DNA of 64,000 nucleotides from Ischnura elegans (taxonomy: Eukaryota > Arthropoda > Insecta > Odonata > Coenagrionidae). The number at the start of each line of letters is the position of its first letter. Position 1 is the first letter of the stretch. The translations under genes and the position numbers were made by a program. The stretch is from assembly GCF_921293095.1 (NCBI RefSeq), contig NC_060257.1:56766968-56830967 (forward strand), given 5' to 3'. This document shows positions 46,680 to 57,437 of this stretch, piece by piece. The notes beneath the pieces were generated by a model, which ran no database searches, was not told the DNA's origin, and saw only the letters and a program-made list of their open reading frames with translations.

Positions 46680-47700
46680 AATGCTGTTCCTGAGTTCCTC
46701 CTCAGTTTTAAAACGTTACGTAGTCCATCGAGCCACTGTTTCAAGTACAAGAAGAGGAAACTGTAGTTCCATAAACTAGGCATAACCCCCGTTGAATTTC
46801 AGCGGCCAACAATCCTTTTGCATACAAGAATTTATAACATAACGCACTTCAAAGCTGGCGGGATCAACGATTGTCGCGGACATTATGGTTTGCATGCACA
46901 GACAAGCAAACGACTCCTGAAACAAAACAAATACTGCTATAGCTTCTCAATGAATCATTAAATGGCGCTGCAGGAGTAAAACTTAAAAGGAGGTCAACTA
47001 AAAATGCTACCGATGTTTCTCGAGGAAGGTGATGGCTTGTACGAATTAGCAGGAGAAGATATTCGTGAAGAATTTAAAGAATGAAATAAATAAATACTAA
47101 ATAGAAATGCTAAATATTTATAATGAAGATTAAATATAGGAAATACATCGTCACATTTAACGAAAAGCATTGAAGATACTATATGATTACTTGCTTTCGG
47201 AAGGTATTTTCTCAAACGAAGTATCCATCAAAGATGACAAGAATATATGAAGTTTTATATTCAAGTTCTACCCCGCATGATACAAGATGGAGGATGTGTC
47301 TTTTTGGAATCCTATTCTGAAATATTTATTACGAAGCAATACAGCTTCCCTTTGTTAAAATATAAATCATAATCCAGTAGCTTTGGGCATGATAAAATCA
47401 TAAAAAGCTGGAACTACGATTTAATTATCAGCGTACAAGGTGTAGCACGTGTGGTGAAACTAGCTTACATTGTAATACATGTCAATAGTTGTGCCTACCT
47501 GGCAGGGTAGCCAACCAAAGAGTTTGTATGATGCGTCGTAATAAATGGTAATGAGAAAACGACACAAAGGACGCGTTGGACGTAACCGGAAGTAGCATTA
47601 CGGAGTTTAGGAGTATGTCATCTATGTACAAACTGTGGTCGCAATCCGTGCAGCCGTATGGAAATACATAGCGGACAGACAAACAGACATCCTACTTTCA
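46680..47700. other. No gene seen
   Basis: No supported feature was found here. Confidence 0.4.
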
Positions 47701-47711
47701 TCCTCTACGGG

Positions 47712-48192
47712 TAGAGATGCGTGAAAATCGCAAATGCGATAAATTCGATATAGGTGCGATGTGCGCAAATAAATGCGACAGAGATGCGATGACTGGACTT
47801 TTATGATAATTTTACGCAAATTTGCCTTTTCGACGGCAAAATTCATACATTTTGCGCCGAGCGCTGTTTAAATGCTCTGCCGACACTCACCGCTTAAAGC
47901 AAGTGAGCGACTGGCCAGCTGCTAGTTGGCTGGGACTCTACGTGGCCGCGAACTACAAGTGGGCGCGGACAAACTACACCTCCGCCACTAAATGTCTTAT
48001 TCCTTAATTTATTATTGTTCTACAACATAATAATTAAAAATATGCTGTATTTTGTCACATAACTGTGTTTCACTACATTTCATCGTCATCTACCTCATTA
48101 TGAAAATAAAAAATAGACGCTACAAAATACGATAAACTGTTATTGAAAGTGCGATAAAATAAAAATGAAAGTGCGATTTACACATATTTCTA
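47712..48192 (+). mobile_element. hAT-type MITE, copy 2 of the element at 2665
   Basis: It begins TAGAGATGCGTGAAAATCGC and is the inverse of the 2665-3123 copy over its length, including the GC-rich core with GACTGGCCAGCTGCTAGTTG. The right terminal repeat is decayed. Possible target repeats are TCTACGGG (47704-47711) and TCTATGAG (48193-48200), differing at two positions. Confidence 0.7.
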
Positions 48193-48749
48193 TCTATGAG
48201 TGGATAGACTAAAATATTACAGCCATTATAATTCCGAAAGCAAAAGAACTTCAGGCCGACCGTGAACTCGATCCATCTGATTTTCGCATAGGAATTCGTA
48301 ACGTCCATCTAACAGGGGGATCTTGGTCTCCTCACAGCGAGGGGCGTAATTTGTTCTTCTTTTTTTTCAAGGGACAGAAACTAGTTTGACGGATGTGAGT
48401 GAAAGCTTCTGTTTAAGGAACTCCCTTGGAGCAAAGGGGGAATACAAAATATACCTACCTTTTCATCCTTTTGACTTGCCAGGCCTCCAAGGAAGAATGG
48501 GTTTAAGATTGATTATCTCTGAATATACGATTCGCCTTACTTATAAAAACATTGCCGAACGTCAGGTGTCGTTTTATTCTGTCCATACAATCAATCATTG
48601 AGTTCTTATGCTCTTACACTTGTGAATAAAAGACATTTTGGTCTGCCAAACTGCAGTACCACTGAAATAATTTGGAAATTCTGTAAGAGGATATGGTAAA
48701 CCCTAATTCAGATCATTCAAAATAATTACACTCCCTCCCGTGTTTATAT

Positions 48750-49205
48750 TTTGCATTGCTCATCCTTTGTGAACAGAAACCAACTGTATCCTCACAGTAT
48801 AGCTGCCATGCTAGGCGTGAAAACAATGTTGTCCTCCTAAAAATGTTCAATTCACGTCTCACTAAAAATGACCCAAACTTTGCTCGCGCAAATATTTGTA
48901 ATCACCTATCGCACAAATTAAAAGAGGTTACCGCAATTAGCAATTTAAAGAAACTAGCCAAGGATTTCCTACTTTGAATAGGTATTTAAGAGAATAGATG
49001 AATACTTTGAATACAGTGAGAACTAATTTCTCATTCATTTGTAAAAACCATATTATATTTTGTAAATTGCACTTTTGTAATTTGCATTTTTAAAAATTTG
49101 TATTTAGTTTTTTTATTGGCATATTTCAATGTCTACGTCACCTCTACGGATTTAAAATTAGTACTAATATTATTGCGTGTTTGCACCTCCAAGAAAGAGA
49201 AACTT
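48750..49205 (+). mobile_element. LINE 3' end: RT C-terminus and 3' UTR
   Basis: The plus-strand frame ending at 48977 reads SRLTKNDPNFARANICNHLS, then HKLKEVTAISNLKKLAKDFLL. This resembles the C-terminus of Jockey/CR1-type reverse transcriptases (NTR...N...P..T...S.......N.LP......S...FKK.L..FLL). An AT-rich 3' UTR follows. The clade is not assigned. Confidence 0.55.
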
Positions 49206-49287
49206 TACCAGTACACAATATCTATAAACTTATCCTAAAGCATATTTGAAGTAGGTTTGCATGAAGAATTTTTTGAGTCACCCCACA

Positions 49288-49947
49288 AGGGTGGTTTCCT
49301 ATTATTTTTTTACTGCCGAAATCGAAATATTATTACTCCTGGACTACGTATTTCACAATTTTAGATTTTGAAATGACGATATCTATTTTTCGCGATTAAA
49401 TGTAAAGTGAAAAATTTCAAGCGCGCGAAAACGCGACGACAAAGTATGAATGCTGAGAAAAGTCCGTGTGTCGTCATTCTGGTTCCGCCTGCCGCTATGT
49501 GAGGCCACCTTGGTGCAAGGCTATGAGCGTCGCTACGATGCAGGCTGCTAGCAGGTAGCAGAGTACCCTGCTAGCTGGTAGAGCTTGGCTTAAATAAGGA
49601 TTATCAATACCCTATCAGACGAAGGAAACTTTCCGACCTTAGCCAGTTTTAATAGGTGATTATGAAGAGATGTTTCCCCGAGCTCTGTGCCTCATGCATG
49701 AATTGGTAATCTCGGACGATGTAACTCCAATCTACTCGTGTAGAATCTATGCCCCTGTGACGTCACGTGGAGTGGCATCGCATGGGTGCCAATCTGGCCT
49801 TTTTCAAATGAGGTTAAAATTGACCATCAACATTCGTCTAAACTGGGATTTCTAAAACCAAATAATTTGCATATTATGAATGCACTAATGGTAGATAATG
49901 AATCGCAATCAATGCATTTCGTTTTCTTTGATGAAGGGAACTACCAT
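49288..49947 (+). mobile_element. ~660-bp MITE with AGGGTGGTTTCC ends, copy 1
   Basis: It starts AGGGTGGTTTCCTATTATTT and ends GGGAACTACCAT, a diverged terminal inverted repeat. Copy 2, in the same orientation, lies at 51648-52299 and matches along the whole length (landmarks AATTTCAAGCGCGCGAAAAC, GAGCTCTGTGCCTCATGCAT, GTGACGTCACGTGGAGTGGC). There is no transposase. Confidence 0.75.
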
Positions 49948-50210
49948 ATTCCTTTCCTATTGGAATCACGCCTAGCCAGAACTTACGCTCCGAGGTGTCG
50001 AAAGGCTGCAACCTGCAGGCTTGAACCCAGAATCCGCAGACAAACCTTATACGCAGTTGAAAGACTCAAAATTCCGTAAGGTTCCTTTCTTACCCCTCCG
50101 TCATTCGCGTCACATTTTGGAACTCTATAGGGTTCTTTATTAGTTCTTTTCTATTCAGAAAAGCCCACCTATTTAACATAAATCCAATAGTAAGGGCCAA
50201 GTATCGGTAG

Positions 50211-50397
50211 GAATATACATGAATTGCCATGAGAAAAAATATTCTAGACCGAGAATCGAACCCGGATCCGTTGGACCACTGTGCAGACCACTAAGCTATT
50301 CAGGTTCTTATAAATTATTTAGAAATTGAATTGACAATTGTTTCAATTCTTGGTGCAGGGGAATTTTTTCTCTTGGCAATTCATGTATATTTCACCG
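50211..50397. mobile_element. tRNA-like SINE in an inverted pair
   Basis: A minus-strand tRNA-like head (50247-50307) has CCTGAATAGCTTAGTGGTCT (box A) and GGGTTCGATTCTC (box B). Its start resembles the tRNA-like unit in the 55-57 kb array (CCTGGATAGCTCGGTGGTCT). The flanking block TGGCAATTCATGTATATT occurs inverted on both sides (50211-50246 and 50360-50397), giving a foldback arrangement. Confidence 0.55.
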
Positions 50398-50399
50398 AA

Positions 50400-51185
50400 G
50401 TTCACGCGGCAGGCTAGAAATGCGAGGGCGGTTATGAGCATATACATACCTTCATCTTAATGCCAATAAAAGAGAATTTTTGCGTTGAATGCAGCTGCTT
50501 AGTGTGAAAAATTACGCCCATTCCCATTCAAAACAAAAGAAGAGACATGCCGACTTCTGGAAGTGTTCTGATCCATAACAACACCCGTCATCTTAGCGCT
50601 GATGCAGCTCAACTGCCCTTGTGCAATCTCAATGGGGAATTTTCTATCATAAGCCGTGCAATGTCGACGCAGTGCCGTGTTACTTCCATCTTTACGCTGA
50701 AATGAATATTTGGCAAGGGGGAAAGCATTTTCAAACGGTCAATGAGCTTCAGGACAAAGGCAAACTTCATTGGAAGTCATTGGCGGCAACATCCTATGAA
50801 GAAGGTATAATAAAGCTTGTCCACAGGGTCGACCGATTCCTCAATCGCCGAGGCGATTATGTCGAAAGTACACCATAAGTATACTCAATATATAGCTATG
50901 AAATAATTTTCAATCAATCACTTCGTCTTCTGTTCATGAGCAATCATAACTAGAAAAAAACGGCCATCTTTTTACATCGGTAGGGATGACGAGAGGCATT
51001 TTTCATCTTCAACACTATACAATCATGAAAAGTTAGATACCAACAGCTAGGAACAATTTGAAACATGTGCACCAAAGTGTGTGGATGGAATACGTTAGGA
51101 ATATGGCGGAATAGTTGTCTATTTATTAAATGCTAAAGCCACTTATGAAGAAGATGGCGCATTGCTAGGAACAAATTACATTATA
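50400..51185. other. No gene seen
   Basis: An 85-codon frame at 50621-50878 reads YHKPCNVDAVPCYFHLYAEM and ends VHRVDRFLNRRGDYVEST. This resembles the C-terminal region of a mariner-type transposase, where a GDYVE-like end is usual. If so, it is a plus-strand remnant of a second mariner, but I cannot confirm it. Confidence 0.3.
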
Positions 51186-51189
51186 TCTC

Positions 51190-51430
51190 TCATCATTATC
51201 ATCATCATTTTAAGGCGACAATCCTAAGATTGGTTTGACGCTATTTTTCCATTCCGCTCTCCAATCATGTATAACGAACCCCTAATTAGTTGTTTCTTAT
51301 TAGTTTGCCTTTCCGTAATGAAGTGTTTCTACTCTATTACATCCTTTATAACCTGTCTTTTGGAACTCATTGAGGGGCCTCCATAGCCCATCTTCCCGTC
51401 TGCTTGTCCTTCTCTGATTGTTTGAATGAT
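51190..51430 (-). mobile_element. LINE 3' end, same family as 17343
   Basis: A reverse copy begins with an (ATC)n-rich tail (about 51190-51212), then CAATCCTAAGATTGGTTTGA and the C-terminal codons in reverse. It is 5' truncated where the mariner terminus begins. Confidence 0.65.
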
Positions 51431-51438
51431 TGCTACGA

Positions 51439-52745
51439 TGGTGGTTTGATAAGTCCGTGACTTTTAGAATAAAATATATTTTTTTCGGCAAGAAAGTGTT
51501 TTATTTCTCTGCATAGTCTCCTTTTAGCTCGATACAGTTAGTCGAACGTTTCTCTAGCCTCTAAACTTCATATTTTGAAAAATAAAGAAGTCGTAGGGAA
51601 CTAAATCTGTGGAATACGCAGGATGAGGTAGCAGTTCGTGGCCTAATAGGGTGGTTTCCTGTTATTTTTTTATTGCCTAATACGAAAGATTATTATTCCT
51701 GGAGTACGCATTTCACGCTTGTATATTTTTAAATGACGAATCTATTTTTCGCGATTAGAAGAAAAGTGAAAATTTTCAAGCGCGCGAAAACTCGATGGCT
51801 AAGTATGAATACGGACTGGGACGTCATTCTGGTTCCGCCTGCCGTCGTGTGAGGTGACTTTGGGGCGAGCCTTTGAGAATTGCTACGATGCAGGCTGCTT
51901 GCAGGTAGCAAAGTACCCAGCTAGCAGGTAGCGCTTGGCTTAAATAAGGATTATTATAACCCTACCAAACAAAGGAAACTTTCCGACCTTAAGCAATTTT
52001 AATAGGTGATTATTAAGAGATGTTTCCCTGAGCTCTGTGCCTCATGCATGCATTGGTAATCTCAGACGATGTAAAATTCCTATCTACTCGTATAGAAACT
52101 TGGTCCCTGTGACGTCACGTGGAGTGGCATCGCATGGGCGCCAATCTGGCCTTTTTCAAATCAGGTTAAAATTGACCGTTAACATTCGCCTAAACTGGGA
52201 TTTCTAAAACCAAATAATTTGTATATTATGAATACAATAATGGTGGGTAACGAATCGCAATCAATGCCTTTCGTTTTCTTTGATGAATGAAACAACCCTA
52301 CTATTTATGGATTTTTGCCATGGTGATTACCCTTGTGCACCCTTGCATTGTCTTGATGAAAAAAACTTTTTTCCTCTTCGAATACGCCCGTTTTTCGTTC
52401 GAATTGGTGTCAAATCTACCCAAAAGCTTCGAATAATGTTCTCCGATGTTCCTTTTACTCTTTTTAAACGTATTCTATGAGATTGACACCCCGTGCATCC
52501 CAGAAAACGTTGGCCATGACTTTGTTGGCTGGGTGACCACCTTAGCCTTTTTTGGTGCACGTTCACCCAAAGAAAGCAATGGTCTTAATCGCTCTTTGGT
52601 TCTGGTTTGTTGTGATGGATCCATATTTCATCCACGGTTAAGAAACGGCGGTGTCATTGAATTGGTAAAAACAAATCTTCTAGTTTCGACCAACTTAACA
52701 GTTTTTAAGGCGTTCCCACTCCTAAAACAATTCCCCTAAGATAAA
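51439..52745 (-). pseudogene. Mariner transposase pseudogene, split by a MITE
   Basis: Minus-strand fragments from high to low coordinates: TVDEIWIHHNKPEP (about 52620-52660), including the first catalytic Asp in the usual mariner WIHH context; GERAPKKAK-like and GVSIS segments; a degenerate second-Asp region (52330-52400; DN lost to frameshift in some frames). After the inserted MITE (51648-52299) comes GHELLPHPAYSTDLVPYDFF (51570-51646). These are family landmarks of mariner transposases. Frameshifts and stops show it is dead, and the N-terminal DNA-binding part is not recognisable. The 3' terminus is near TGGTTTGATAAGTCCGTGAC (about 51442). Confidence 0.75.
51648..52299 (+). mobile_element. 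~650-bp MITE, copy 2, inserted in the mariner
   Basis: It has the same family and orientation as 49288-49947, with better-matched ends (AGGGTGGTTTCCT / GAAACAACCCT). Mariner codons continue on both sides, so this insertion is younger than the mariner. The exact target duplication could not be fixed. Confidence 0.8.
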
Positions 52746-52749
52746 TTTT

Positions 52750-52940
52750 TTTGCGAACCTTTACAATTTTATAATGTTTGTTGTTTTACACGGGGCTGAG
52801 ATTAATTAAAAAAACCAAGTATTATTAAAATCGGTGCCGCCGTTCTCGAGTTATAAATGGTGTAGCTAACACGATTTTCTACTTTCTTTTATAGATATAT
52901 GTATGTTTGCGCTTAAGGCGCCGTGTGAATGAATGAAGTA

Positions 52941-52975
<35 letters not shown>

Positions 52976-53070
52976 ACTTATGAAAGACACCACAGGTGAT
53001 ATGAATATAAATAAATGCCATGATAGGCCACAAAAACACAGACACAAATAAAAGAGGACTCACACGTTAG
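52750..53070. other. Non-coding, with (TA)n tract
   Basis: A (TA)n microsatellite lies at about 52942-52971, just left of the 3' end of the Penelope-like element. Nothing else is recognised. Confidence 0.5.
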
Positions 53071-53080
53071 TTTCTTTCAA

Positions 53081-53110
53081 ATTTTCGACCTCTTAGGGTC
53101 TTCGTCGGGA
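53081..53110 (-). other. Hammerhead-like motif of the Penelope-like element
   Basis: The minus strand reads CCGACGA, A, stem GACC/GGTC around CTAAGA, then GAAAATTTG. Only the second base of the CTGANGA box differs from consensus, and stem III is not obvious, so activity is uncertain. Confidence 0.55.
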
Positions 53111-53219
53111 GGGAGGCAAGAAGAGACTGAGGACGAGGACAGAGGATGCCTAAAGGCTGAGGAGATTAGGATAAGATAGGGGAGGATGGGGAATGGGGGA
53201 TAGGAGAAGGCTATGGAGA

Positions 53220-54862
53220 TCAGTGGGCCCTGTTAAGGCCAGGCGGGTTGAATGCTTGGTGTAGCCAAATGGAAGACAATTCAAGCGTTTTTAATTCTAG
53301 CGGTGAGGCGGAGGGTGGGAGAGAGGCAAGTATTCCTATGTGAAAGCAGTCATCAAATTCTAAATTATGGGAAAAGGCGTGGGTAGGGACAGGAAGCGAA
53401 GCAGATTGGGAAGTGGGTTTGCAAGAAGCTCGATGGTTGTTAATCCGTAGGTTGAGTGAGGTGGTGGTTAAACCAATGTAGAAGGCGGGGCAGGAATTAC
53501 ATAAAAGGATATAAATTACGTTACTGGTTGTACAGGTGGGGGATGGAGTGGAAGGAAGCGGAAAAGTGAGACATTTGTTAGGAAGTGGCTGGGTAATGAG
53601 GATAGCACACGTTTTGCACCGGGGTCGTTGGCAAGGGATAGGTAAAGAGCTAGTACGGGTGGTGAACCTTGAGAGTGGTTTAGTCGTTTTGAGAATGGAA
53701 GATAGATTTGGCGGCCGACGGAAGGATAAGGATGGACAGCTAGAGAAGATTTTTCCAGTAGTGACATTGTTAGAAAGAATCGGAAAAAGGCTTTTGATGA
53801 TTCTGTTCAAAGCCTGCACGCCCGGGAAGTATGTGGTGGAAAGGGAGAGATGTGTGGTTTGTTTCTTGGTATGAATTTTGGGTTTGTAAGTATTGTGTAG
53901 GATTTTCTTACGCAGAAGGTTCTCAGGATATCCTCTACGAAGAAGGGAGTGGTGAAGATTATTAAGAAAAATGTCCAAGGATTCGGGATTATTGCAAATT
54001 CTGTGGCCTCTTACTGAGAGAGAGTAAGGAAGGGATTGTTTAGTGTGTGAGGGGTGACAGCTGTTGAAGTGAAGATATTGTTGTTTGTTAGTAGGTTTAA
54101 TGTGGACTGAAGTGATGAAACTTTTATTTTCTAGGGAAATGGTAACATCGAGAAATGTTATTCGGGAGGGGGAATGGTTAGAGGTAAAAGATAGTTCGGA
54201 GAATTCATTGAGTGCTGAAATGAAAGAGCTCAGTGAGTCTTCTCCATGAGGCCAGAGAAGGAAGATATCATCTATATAGCGAAGCCAAAGTGCCGGTTGA
54301 AGTGGGTAGGATGATAGGAAGGATTCTTCAAGGAGACCAAGAAATAAATTTGCGTATGAAGGGCTGAATCTGCTTCCCATGGCGCAACCTTTGATCTGCA
54401 AATAATGTTTATCGTTGAAGGAGAAGGCGTTTTTAGTGAGGATTAGGTGAGAGAGATCGATTAAAAAGTCAGTGCTGGGTATCTGAGGTGTAGGTCGATT
54501 GTCAAGAAAGTGTCGAAGGGAGGCAAGGCCTTCTACATGAGGTATAGAGGTGTATAGTGAGGTCACGTCGATAGTGACCATAATGATGTCTTTATCAACC
54601 GGGAGAGAGGTGGAATGGAGGCGATTGAGGAAATGGTACGTATCTTTAATGTAGGAAGGAAGGGAGTGTACAAGAGGCTGAAGATAATAGTCAACAAAGG
54701 AAGAGATTCGTTCTGTGGGGGAATTTAAAGAGGAGACGATTGGGCGACCAGGATTGTTGGCCTTGTGAATTTTCGGTAGAATGTAGAAGTGAGGGGTTCG
54801 CGGATGGGGTGGAGATAATAAGGAAATGTCTCCACTAGAAAGGCCCTCTCTTGGTGCTTTCC
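53220..54862 (-). CDS. Penelope-like reverse transcriptase with GIY-YIG endonuclease (5'-truncated)
   Basis: The frame stays open from the junction to the stop (about 547 element-derived residues). Numbering from an apparent Met at 54917, RT landmarks are FYILPKIHK (44-52), GRPIVSS with SPTERIS, TIDVTSLYTSIP (motif A, Asp117), QIKGCAMGSRFSPSYANLFL (motif B), YIDD (214-217, motif C) and FLDV (256-259). A Cys cluster (C429, C434, C437) is followed by the GIY-YIG nuclease: VIYILLCNSCPAFYIG (467-482), Arg490 and a C-terminal FNPPGLN. This RT plus GIY-YIG order defines endonuclease-bearing Penelope-like elements. The first 18 residues of that frame are not element sequence; they are antisense of the inverted segment. 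No stop or frameshift is seen in the remaining coding part, so the insertion is fairly young. Confidence 0.9.
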
Positions 54863-54985
54863 ACCGACTATCTAACCGAAGCCCAAAGACAACTCTCTGA
54901 CACCTCTTCCTACACACCTACCTCGCATGATCTCAACCCTGCCTTTCACCGAAACATCCAATCCTTTTTAAAAAGGAAAGCACAG
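54855..54985 (+). mobile_element. Inverted 5' coding segment of the Penelope-like element
   Basis: The plus strand encodes STDYLTEAQRQLSD, then DLNPAFHRNIQSFLKRKA. These are the residues expected just upstream of the WKAPREGLSSGDISLL start of the minus-strand RT. So the element's coding sequence is split: its upstream part is flipped, and the two parts meet at TGCTTTCC (54855-54862). This resembles the twin-priming inversions known from LINE insertions. Confidence 0.75.
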
Positions 54986-55461
54986 ATTTCCGGGCAGATG
55001 CTCAGACCACCGAGCTATGGAAAGCAGAAGGTCCGTGGTTCGATTCCCGGTTCAGGTGAACTTTTTTCCATGTGTTTTCGGCCTTCATTCCATCTCCACG
55101 CCACAGTGTGTCATCGTCTTGCATTTATGTTTCTATCTCTTTCTTTCAATTTCTATTATGTGTTATTATGATTGTATATTCGCCTGTGGCGACCTGTGTG
55201 AATGTGAATTTGAAATGTATATGACCTATATGGTTCGTTTCCTCTTCTTGGGATCAGCGTTCCCCGAAACGCATGTTCTATATCTATCCTGCTGTGTGTG
55301 TGATTGTGACCATCTTTAATTCCATTTCTTCTTCTGTCCGCGTTGAATTCTTCGTTCGTGGCGGGACCTACGCCCAGAGCCATCTCTTGGCCAAATGATA
55401 GGGCTAGACCTCGGGGGATTTGGTGTATAAACCCCCGCCGAAAACACTGGAGATTAGATTA

Positions 55462-55533
55462 GCCTGGATAGCTCGGTGGTCTGAGCATCTGCCCGGAAAG
55501 CAGAAGGTCCGTGGTTCGATTCCCGGTTCAGGT
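55462..55533 (+). tRNA. tRNA-like gene, array copy 1
   Basis: The 72-nt cloverleaf has a 7-bp acceptor stem (GCCTGGA/TTCAGGT with two G-T pairs), D stem GCTC/GAGC, a perfect 5-bp anticodon stem (TCTGC/GCAGA) and T loop TTCGATT. Box A and box B (GGTTCGATTCC) are intact. A T6 run (55538-55543) could end Pol III transcription. Against a working tRNA: the anticodon loop CCGGAAA has C where U33 is invariant, the T stem has two mismatches, and the GGA 'anticodon' would be Ser but there is no long variable arm. It is best seen as a SINE-type tRNA-like unit. Confidence 0.6.
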
Positions 55534-55937
55534 GAACTTTTTTCCATGTGTTTTCGGCCTTCATTCCATCTCCACGCCACAGTGTGTCATCGTCTTGCAT
55601 TTATGTTTCTATCTCTTTCTTTCAATTTCTATTATGTGTTATTATGATTGTATATTCGCCTGTGGCGACCTGTGTGAATGTGAATTTGAAATGTATATGA
55701 CCTATATGGTTCGTTTCCTCTTCTTGGGATCAGCGTTCCCCGAAACGCATGTTCTATATCTATCCTGCTGTGTGTGTGATTGTGACCATCTTTAATTCCA
55801 TTTCTTCTTCTGTCCGCGTTGAATTCTTCGTTCGTGGCGGGACCTACGCCCAGAGCCATCTCTTGGCCAAATGATAGGGCTAGACCTCGGGGGATTTGGT
55901 GTATAAACCCCCGCCGAAAACACTGGAGATTAGATTA

Positions 55938-56009
55938 GCCTGGATAGCTCGGTGGTCTGAGCATCTGCCCGGAAAGCAGAAGGTCCGTGGTTCGATTCCC
56001 GGTTCAGGT
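55938..56009 (+). tRNA. tRNA-like gene, array copy 2
   Basis: Identical to copy 1, with the same T6 run downstream. Confidence 0.55.
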
Positions 56010-56413
56010 GAACTTTTTTCCATGTGTTTTCGGCCTTCATTCCATCTCCACGCCACAGTGTGTCATCGTCTTGCATTTATGTTTCTATCTCTTTCTTTCA
56101 ATTTCTATTATGTGTTATTATGATTGTATATTCGCCTGTGGCGACCTGTGTGAATGTGAATTTGAAATGTATATGACCTATATGGTTCGTTTCCTCTTCT
56201 TGGGATCAGCGTTCCCCGAAACGCATGTTCTATATCTATCCTGCTGTGTGTGTGATTGTGACCATCTTTAATTCCATTTCTTCTTCTGTCCGCGTTGAAT
56301 TCTTCGTTCGTGGCGGGACCTACGCCCAGAGCCATCTCTTGGCCAAATGATAGGGCTAGACCTCGGGGGATTTGGTGTATAAACCCCCGCCGAAAACACT
56401 GGAGATTAGATTA

Positions 56414-56485
56414 GCCTGGATAGCTCGGTGGTCTGAGCATCTGCCCGGAAAGCAGAAGGTCCGTGGTTCGATTCCCGGTTCAGGT
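56414..56485 (+). tRNA. tRNA-like gene, array copy 3
   Basis: Identical to copy 1. Confidence 0.55.
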
Positions 56486-56889
56486 GAACTTTTTTCCATG
56501 TGTTTTCGGCCTTCATTCCATCTCCACGCCACAGTGTGTCATCGTCTTGCATTTATGTTTCTATCTCTTTCTTTCAATTTCTATTATGTGTTATTATGAT
56601 TGTATATTCGCCTGTGGCGACCTGTGTGAATGTGAATTTGAAATGTATATGACCTATATGGTTCGTTTCCTCTTCTTGGGATCAGCGTTCCCCGAAACGC
56701 ATGTTCTATATCTATCCTGCTGTGTGTGTGATTGTGACCATCTTTAATTCCATTTCTTCTTCTGTCCGCGTTGAATTCTTCGTTCGTGGCGGGACCTACG
56801 CCCAGAGCCATCTCTTGGCCAAATGATAGGGCTAGACCTCGGGGGATTTGGTGTATAAACCCCCGCCGAAAACACTGGAGATTAGATTA

Positions 56890-56961
56890 GCCTGGATAGC
56901 TCGGTGGTCTGAGCATCTGCCCGGAAAGCAGAAGGTCCGTGGTTCGATTCCCGGTTCAGGT
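56890..56961 (+). tRNA. tRNA-like gene, array copy 4
   Basis: Identical to copy 1. Confidence 0.55.
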
Positions 56962-57365
56962 GAACTTTTTTCCATGTGTTTTCGGCCTTCATTCCATCTC
57001 CACGCCACAGTGTGTCATCGTCTTGCATTTATGTTTCTATCTCTTTCTTTCAATTTCTATTATGTGTTATTATGATTGTATATTCGCCTGTGGCGACCTG
57101 TGTGAATGTGAATTTGAAATGTATATGACCTATATGGTTCGTTTCCTCTTCTTGGGATCAGCGTTCCCCGAAACGCATGTTCTATATCTATCCTGCTGTG
57201 TGTGTGATTGTGACCATCTTTAATTCCATTTCTTCTTCTGTCCGCGTTGAATTCTTCGTTCGTGGCGGGACCTACGCCCAGAGCCATCTCTTGGCCAAAT
57301 GATAGGGCTAGACCTCGGGGGATTTGGTGTATAAACCCCCGCCGAAAACACTGGAGATTAGATTA

Positions 57366-57437
57366 GCCTGGATAGCTCGGTGGTCTGAGCATCTGCCCGG
57401 AAAGCAGAAGGTCCGTGGTTCGATTCCCGGTTCAGGT
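57366..57437 (+). tRNA. tRNA-like gene, array copy 5
   Basis: Identical to copy 1. The following body is cut off at 57553. Confidence 0.55.

Larger units (their letters stand above)
53075..54862 (-). mobile_element. Penelope-like retroelement (3' part)
   Basis: This contains the RT-endonuclease ORF and its 3' region. The 3' region has a hammerhead-like motif on the element's sense strand (53081-53110). The element is 5' interrupted at 54855-54862, where its upstream coding segment continues in the opposite orientation. Penelope-like elements are known to carry hammerhead motifs in their terminal repeats, which fits. (TA)n tracts lie on both sides of the element-plus-array block (52942-52971 and about 57574-57610). 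Confidence 0.85.

Noticed and set aside
49786-50079. 97-codon plus-strand frame
   Set aside because: Most of it lies inside the MITE at 49288-49947 and is not open in the sibling copy.
52446-52739. Plus-strand 97-codon frame
   Set aside because: Antisense of the mariner transposase remnant.
53536-53874. Plus-strand 112-codon frame
   Set aside because: Antisense shadow of the Penelope-like RT/endonuclease frame.
55462-55533. Functional tRNA-Ser(GGA)
   Set aside because: No long variable arm, C at position 33 and T-stem mismatches. Kept only as a tRNA-like unit.
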